Source: Lingula anatina (Eukaryota > Brachiopoda > Lingulata > Lingulida > Lingulidae). From it: a stretch of DNA of 50,152 bases. Numbering within the stretch: position 1 is the stretch's first letter; each line of letters begins with the position of its first letter. The translations under genes and the position numbers were made by a program. Under the pieces are notes generated by a model that was not told the DNA's origin, ran no database searches, and worked only from the letters and a program-made list of their open reading frames with translations. Positions 44,432 through 50,152 of this stretch are shown one piece after another. The stretch is taken from NCBI RefSeq assembly GCF_001039355.2, contig NW_019775663.1, positions 111,901 through 162,052 on the forward strand. Reading direction: 5' to 3'.

Positions 44432-45318
44432 TCAACTTTGCCTTGCCTTGGAATTCCATCGGGATACTTTCCATGTTCGTTTCTAGAACCCTTAGAATCA
44501 ACTGTTTCATTAGTCTCAAAGAGTGTTCTGCTTTCTAGGATTCCTTTCAATCATTAAATCTATTCATGTTTTTTTTTCATGTGATACGAAAATACAGGCG
44601 GTATCTTGTGTGCTATCTATTCAGGCAGACTTATCTGTAGTGGGGTTCCCATAGTGTTGCAGGCAAGTTTAAAAGTCTGTCCATGTTGTAAAAGACTGTA
44701 GTAAAAGTACTGTATGAACGCTACGCAGCACATTGCATTAAATGTACTTGTAACTCCTCTCCAATCATTACCCTATTCTACTCCATATTTCTGGGCAATT
44801 TTGTTGACAAATTCATTATCACAGACATTGTAAGGAGTCCAAAATAAAATCAGTGCAATGTAGAAAAATATGTCTTCTCCAAGCAGTCGTAGATCTATAA
44901 ATCTGTATTTAATAAGTCGTCATTCTCTACCGCACCGTTTATCCAGACAGTCATAGTTCCCTCTTGTAGGATTAAAAGTACATTTCATTCAGACTTCATT
45001 ATACTCTTTACGTATTCTTTTTAAAGCCATATTCAGGCACTCATTGTCCTATGTATGTTTATATTTTTTTAACTTCATCTGGAATTTCATAATTCAATAC
45101 AATCATCCACCTTTCCCAGTGTATATCCGCTATTTATAGGTATATACTGTGTATCCAGTGATATATTATGTATTATTCACTTTCCCTGTTAATCTTATAA
45201 AATAACTTACCCCTCTTTTCTTTTCTTAGATATGGCTGTAAAGTATTCTAAAATGTGTTTATGTATGTCAAAATGTGCATGCAAAAAGGCCACGTCTAGA
45301 TACAGACACATCCGCATG

Positions 45319-45359
<41 letters not shown>

Positions 45360-46858
45360 ATATTAATGCAAGGGGGTTATAGCCGAGTTATTCTTGTATT
45401 ACAAATTTCTTTAATATTTATCAAAAGTCAATTAAATATGAGTATAATGGTCACAATCATTTTGACAAAGAAGCCATGAAGTTTTTTCACAGTTCTTTAG
45501 AGGTTTTGCTAGTAAACGACTGTATGAGATTTAGTTAGCGACAAAATTAATCTCCTCTTCTGGGTAACATGTGTATTACGTGAATTACGATAAATAGGCC
45601 TTTGGACATATATCTGACAAAGCATTAAATCTGCAAATATTGTTATATGTTGCAGTTTGCATTCCATGTCATCTCATCTTAATAGTGTTTTATCTTAAGC
45701 CACTTGGCAGAGGCTGTTTATAACGTAACAAGTTCATGTAGGCCTATTTTGATGAACGATTTAATACACCTCTGTTGTAGTAAGATTGTATTGTACTGCT
45801 TCTAGGCCTTTGTAAGTTAAGAATATGACTTGCAGGTGTGTTAGCTTTGTTATAAATGTGTATTAGTTATCCCAATTCAGTATATTATGTTTATATATTT
45901 GACGTTATGGAGTGTGTGAGTGTTGTTGTCCATTGCAAATATTTAGCGTGTTAATTCCAAGGAAAATTTTTATATACATTCGTAACATAATGTTTTATTT
46001 TTTTGTGATTTACCTTGACGATTATGTGTTGTCTTCATTTTCCTAAAGTATGGCTATGTCTTACTGTCTAGATCAAGTTAATGATGACTCGATTGAAGGG
46101 CCGTGGTCTTTTTCATAAACGATTTTCATACTACTGTATTTGTAGTACAGTAAAGCTATACTGTAGTTTTTTTAAAGTATTGATTTAAAGTCATGAAGTA
46201 CTTAGTGTCTTAGCTTTGTTGAGTTTTCACCAGTAGATGTCTTGATTATCAAAAGTCGGTTCATTATGACATGTACTTTTATTGTATAGATGACGTGTCT
46301 TAAAAAGGTTGTATTATCCACTGTTAGTATTGTATTTTACTTAAAGAACATATAAACTAGTATGTTGTGGAGACTATTTGTTATGTGTCTTTTTTTTTTA
46401 TTTACCTTGACAATTTTGAGTTGTCTTTATTTTTCTAAAGTATGATTTTGATTTTCCTAGAGTAAATAACTAGTAAATAACTAGTTACATGTATGAGTAA
46501 TCATGGGCATAATATCTCATTATGTCCATGGAGTAATATAATAATNATCATGCTGATTTTGAACTTGACCTGCGTATTATGAATATTCATCAGTTCTGCA
46601 AGTTTCAAGTCAAAAGGTAAAATGGTTTTCCACTTATCGTGTTATCGGTAAAAGTGCACGGCGACGACGGCGACGACGGCGACGACAGCGACGACACATG
46701 CAGATGATGGCTATATGTACAGACACATCTGTGTCTGTACATAAAAATAATAATAAACTTATACAAAAGCCTGCAAATTCAGAATTAACTTTCCTCATTG
46801 TATCTCTCCCTTGAAGACTGCCATTTTGGACCTGATTAAGAGCCATCATTAAACTTAC
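44432..46858. other. Intergenic region between NLR copy 2 and NIT2 exon 3
   Basis: No coding exon recognised on either strand. I looked specifically for the next NIT2 exons (LYNTC and HLFDID-type segments) on the - strand and did not see them. From about 45320 the sequence parallels 13980-15600 downstream of NLR copy 1. It contains a CA microsatellite (45321-45357), a single N (46546) and a CGACGG-type triplet tract (46657-46695). Confidence 0.6.
45321..45357. repeat. (CA)n microsatellite
   Basis: Pure CA run followed, as after NLR copy 1, by AATGCAAGGGGGTT. Confidence 0.9.
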
Positions 46859-46979
46859 CTCCAACTAAAAACACTTCGCTCTCCCTGGCAGCAGCTGCCA
46901 AGGCATTGGTCGACTCTCCAGGGATCTTCTCTGCATATTCTGGGAAATAACTGGTACCATATGGAGAGTTAAAACATTC
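46859..46979 (-). CDS. NIT2 (omega-amidase), exon 3
   Basis: After the acceptor ATATTCCAG the frame reads [20 protein letters not shown], then [20 protein letters not shown], and ends one base into a codon before GTAAGT. This is the highly conserved segment of NIT2, a nitrilase-superfamily omega-amidase that hydrolyses alpha-ketoglutaramate and alpha-ketosuccinamate. The first residue of the exon (E44 here) is the catalytic glutamate of the Glu-Lys-Cys triad. The lysine and cysteine are encoded by later exons that I could not find in the window. Confidence 0.92.
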
Positions 46980-47457
46980 CTGGAATATGCAAAGGAATGA
47001 ATCATGAAAAATTGTTGAGTTTAGAAACATGCAGAAATATACACGTTTTCATACAATTTTCAAAAGTTAAGTAGGTTTAGGCATAAAACATTAATGCACA
47101 GTGCTTATAGTACAAGTAATACAAGTAATGATTCTCTCATCTTATATAAATATACACACTGTACTAGCTAGTATATATACAAGCTCAAGTGTGCACGTAT
47201 CTTCTAGATATGCTCAAACAGCAACATCACCCTCCCCCACTTCTCTATTTACACCACTAATTATAACTATATCAGATTTTTTCTTGTACCCCACCACCCA
47301 ATGTGCTAGACCCCACCCCCACCCCAACCTGCCTACCCACAACTCTCCACAATATTTATTCAGGTACCACTCCTCCTGATTCACCCATCTCCCTGCAAAC
47401 CCCACCAGCTCCACCCACCCCCTGACTACCCCTGTAGCAGTGTCATGCGTGGCATAC

Positions 47458-47576
47458 AGGCAAAGCGACAATCTTGGCCCCTCCACTGGCGGCCTCTTTG
47501 ATGGATCTCACTGCTCTGGCAATGTTGTCAGCCTTCGATGCTCCAACTGCAAGCTGAATGAGGCCTAATCTGAAAG
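47458..47576 (-). CDS. NIT2 (omega-amidase), exon 2
   Basis: The acceptor is CTAG before CTTTCAG. The frame gives SFRLGLIQLAVGASKADNIA, then RAVRSIKEAASGGAKIVALP, and closes in phase 0 at a GTATGC donor. The sequence matches the N-terminal beta strand and first helix of NIT2. Splicing with exon 1 gives MATSFRLGLIQ and with exon 3 gives [12 protein letters not shown], both as expected for the family. Confidence 0.92.
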
Positions 47577-47858
47577 CTAGACGGCCATGAGAACTTCATG
47601 CATTTATTTTTACTGATACTAGTATTACCATACTACTGGTACCAGTGCTTGGTTCAACTTTTAATTCAAGGGAGTTTAATTCTGAGAGAGTTACATGTAG
47701 GATACTCTATCTAGCTGCGACAGCTCAGTTGTTTGTTTCCTGTTATTAATGCTCTAGTACAACCTTGGTTTAACATTTAGTTCATTGCATGAGCTGATAA
47801 AATAGTCATTCCCGGGACAGCTAGCATACAAAACGAAATGTTTTAGAAGAGCACTTAC

Positions 47859-47868
47859 ACGTCGCCAT
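47859..47868 (-). CDS. NIT2 (omega-amidase), exon 1 (start codon)
   Basis: Ten coding bases, ATGGCGACGT, precede a consensus GTAAGT donor. Joined to exon 2 they give M-A-T-S-F-R, one residue longer than the vertebrate start. It is too short to be detected as an open frame; the call rests on the exact junction. Confidence 0.85.
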
Positions 47869-48585
47869 GATTGTTGTGAACAAGAGGAAATCCCATGATG
47901 ACGTAAAATTGACCTTATAAACCCATGACCTAGATTTAGACAGACAGAGAAGTTAAAAATAGAGCATCGACATTTCGCTGCGGATCTTCCGCTCTAAAGG
48001 TTTTTCAATGATCAGTGCTAAGGCCGATTCCAGAAATTAGCTATAGGCCCAAAATGGATACGCACTTTCCAAAGAACAAGACCAGACCAGAACTGTTGTA
48101 TTCTTTAATGCATGTATGACTCTTTGGAATGAGTGCAAGTAAATTAATTCAAAGATAAAATTCATGCAAAGCTTGGAACATAATATATTAATCCAGTCTT
48201 AAAAGAGCTTCATGACAGTTACCAAGTAGACAAAGAGTTTTATTTAAAGTCTGTATTCGATGCTTGTATTTAAGAATTATATTTAAGAAAATACACCAAG
48301 TTACATTGCCAACCCTAGGCCTACACGTCAGTTTGAACCACAAAGGCAAACTATATATTATCATAGCAATTTTACACTCAACCACTGTGACAGCGTAACA
48401 CATTTATGGAAACAGGATTTTTATTGTTGTTTATCCCCCCAAAACTGTGGAACAAATTGCCTTAATGTTTCTTAAACTTTTATATTAAGCCTATATTTTA
48501 GTTCTGTAATTAAAAAAAAAAAAATTAATTGTAAGGCGCACTGGAATGTATGAAAATAGAATATGCTATATAAGAAATTAAAAAA

Positions 48586-48625
<40 letters not shown>

Positions 48626-49200
48626 GCATCCTTAGTTTTGATAAAAACTTTACTTTAAGATTGCATGGGTATTATTAAGAAATTACGCACAACAATGACT
48701 GCGCCTGGTATTTACAGAGTCTGGATTGTACTGGGAATTGCTGTGATATTATTCGTGTTGTTTGGTAATATACTGGTAATATACTAGTCTCCTAAGGGTC
48801 CTTATTTTTTTAACCAATGAAGTGCCTTCTATCATGAAGTAGTAATTCTTATCCTATGAAATGGTAATATAGGCTACTATATGAAGTATCTTAACACGTC
48901 CTACGTTTTCTAGGATTATACTTTTTTTTTGAAGTTTAACCTTTTTACTATAAGCACTCACATATTTGAACTTAATTACACGAAGCCAACTTACGTTTCA
49001 AAACTTTTAAACATGTCAGAGTATTACTTACAAAGCATTTTGTGGGGGAAACTATTAATTAATTTAGTTCGAATTTACTTAGTAACTGAAACCAATATTT
49101 GCATAACCTTTAATGTTTCTAGCACTTATTTGACAAAAAGGCTATTGAATATCAATTATATAGTAATCATATATAATGAACATTTTTGGTCAATTGTATA
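47869..49200. other. Intergenic region between NIT2 and the SLC16-like gene
   Basis: Divergently transcribed genes flank it: NIT2 leaves to the left and the transporter to the right. The NIT2 promoter should lie just right of 47868. No exon recognised. An ATT microsatellite (48589-48624) and several A/T-rich tracts are present. Upstream exons of the transporter were not identified, although they should lie to the left of 49205. Confidence 0.5.
48589..48624. repeat. (ATT)n microsatellite
   Basis: Pure ATT run. Confidence 0.9.
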
Positions 49201-49204
49201 GTAT

Positions 49205-49299
49205 AGCGGTGAACTTGGTGGCAGCTACGGTACTCATTATTAATAATATTGCTGCAGCATATTCTATATCTTTGACAGCCACATTTGTATATGGTGCCG
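49205..49299 (+). CDS. SLC16-like (monocarboxylate transporter-type) MFS protein, internal exon
   Basis: The frame encodes a hydrophobic helix (VNLVAATVLIINNIAAAYSI, continuing SLTATFVYGA) and ends one base into a codon before a consensus GTAAGTG. The 5' boundary is approximate, because the acceptor lies in an AT-rich stretch with poor pyrimidine content. With the next exon it reads VYGAVSGFSVGF, a pattern like the late C-terminal-half helices of SLC16 transporters. Confidence 0.6.
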
Positions 49300-49630
49300 G
49301 TAAGTGTTTTTATTTTACTTTTCTTTGTCTTATATTTCACTATTCACTTTTATTATCAGGCGTCTCTACAGGGTAGCTGTAATTGTCTGTGCAAGTACTT
49401 TTAGCATTGATTGATTGCATCGATGTCAATTGTACTCCCAGAAATAAAACAATGGTGTATTACTCGCAATCAGGTTTTTGCTGTTATTTTAAATGTTCAA
49501 ACCCAGCAATAAATTCTAACATTGCTCTTAGAATTCCTTTTTGAATATAAGTCATGACCAAATTAAATTTGAGCGTGCTTTAAGGTAAAATATCTTTGAT
49601 GATTGAAACAATTTTCAAAATGTTTTTTAG

Positions 49631-49768
49631 TATCAGGTTTTAGCGTTGGCTTTATGGTGTACTTTTCCGTCAACTATGAGATCATGGACGGAGAGAATGT
49701 TGATACCTTATTCATGACAATGCGGTTTAGTAAAGGTATCGGAGCTGCTGTAGGACCATATTTGGCAG
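49631..49768 (+). CDS. SLC16-like MFS protein, second visible exon
   Basis: The acceptor TTTTTTAG and donor GTAGAA bound 46 codons in phase 1. The segment contains SGFSVGFMVYFSVNYEIMDG and MTMRFSKGIGAAVGPYLAG. In SLC16 proteins the equivalent stretch is a helix, a short loop naming the transporter's 'leader' residue block, and a QGIG..GPP.AG motif in the following helix. GIGAAVGPYLAG fits that pattern. Proton-linked carriage of monocarboxylates or a related small solute is the family expectation; the substrate is unknown. Confidence 0.7.
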
Positions 49769-50133
49769 GTAGAATTTGTTTTTTAGAATGGCAACATGGC
49801 CAACCTAACCTTCTTTCAAAAACAAATATATTTGCCCCAAGTTATGTAAAAAATTAAATCATTGTTGACAGATATAATATATTTTGCTGTTTTTGTTTAA
49901 AGACTTCAGTGGACGCACGACATTTGTTTTTCTTTTTCTCTTTGAAAAACATTAACTTCAACCCATTTTTTGTCTTTATCAGCTGTGGTTGAAGTATAGT
50001 CTTATTGGAAGTTAAAACGCTCCTGGGGTGTTAATTGAGTGTTTAAACACTACAATTCAAGTATCAAGTAAATTGTAAAGTTTCTTTGGTATAGCTCGCT
50101 TAAATATTATTACCGTTAGGCCTATTTCTCCAG

Positions 50134-50152
50134 GTTACGTCCGTGATGTTTC
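50134..50152 (+). CDS. SLC16-like MFS protein, third visible exon (cut by window end)
   Basis: After TTTCTCCAG the frame gives G-Y-V-R-D-V-S, continuing AG from the previous exon to read LAGYVRDVS. This corresponds to the AGW.YD segment after helix 10-11 in SLC16 proteins. The exon runs off the window. Confidence 0.65.

Overview
This window looks like genomic DNA from a marine invertebrate animal. The evidence is AT-rich sequence, spliced genes with GT-AG introns, many dinucleotide microsatellites, and a dense population of small inverted-repeat transposons. The genes have clear animal orthologues: VWA8, NIT2, a Golgi carbohydrate sulfotransferase and an SLC16-like transporter. The DZIP3-type HEPN domain joined to NB-ARC and TPRs fits lineages with expanded NLR-like repertoires (lophotrochozoans, hemichordates, echinoderms, lancelets, cnidarians). 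I cannot name the species.

The centrepiece is a pair of paralogous NLR-like genes on the + strand, at about 8.25-12.3 kb (copy 1) and 39.3-44.4 kb (copy 2). Each has a short first coding exon for an HEPN domain with an intact R-x4-H motif. A second, very large exon encodes an NB-ARC ATPase, a winged-helix region and a long array of 42-residue TPRs (14 in copy 1, 23 in copy 2). Both end in F-C-S-[I/F]-V-stop, which resembles a CaaX prenylation box. The architecture suggests a nucleotide-switched innate sensor with a candidate RNase effector. Copy 1 has a 1-nt frameshift between the ATPase core and the rest of the protein. The duplication extends beyond the genes, to about 8.0-15.6 kb and 38.6-46.5 kb.

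Between the two NLR genes lie: the catalytic exon of a CHST-like sulfotransferase (-, 16.6-17.5 kb); a tandem duplication at 18.9-25.3 kb, each copy carrying a type II membrane-anchor first exon; the C-terminal exons of VWA8 (-, 22.3-27.3 kb), with one expected exon not found; a second segmental duplication (27.6-30.2 and 36.0-38.5 kb); and another type II anchor exon (-, 33.0-33.2 kb). To the right are the first three exons of NIT2 (-, 46.9-47.9 kb) and part of an SLC16-like transporter (+, 49.2 kb to the window end).

The rest is repeats. Several non-autonomous families have CAG...CTG termini and make 5-bp target duplications, and two have matching empty sites elsewhere in the window. Four single Ns lie in the sequence, three of them near repeat boundaries, so some of the mosaic of partial genes may come from assembly joins.
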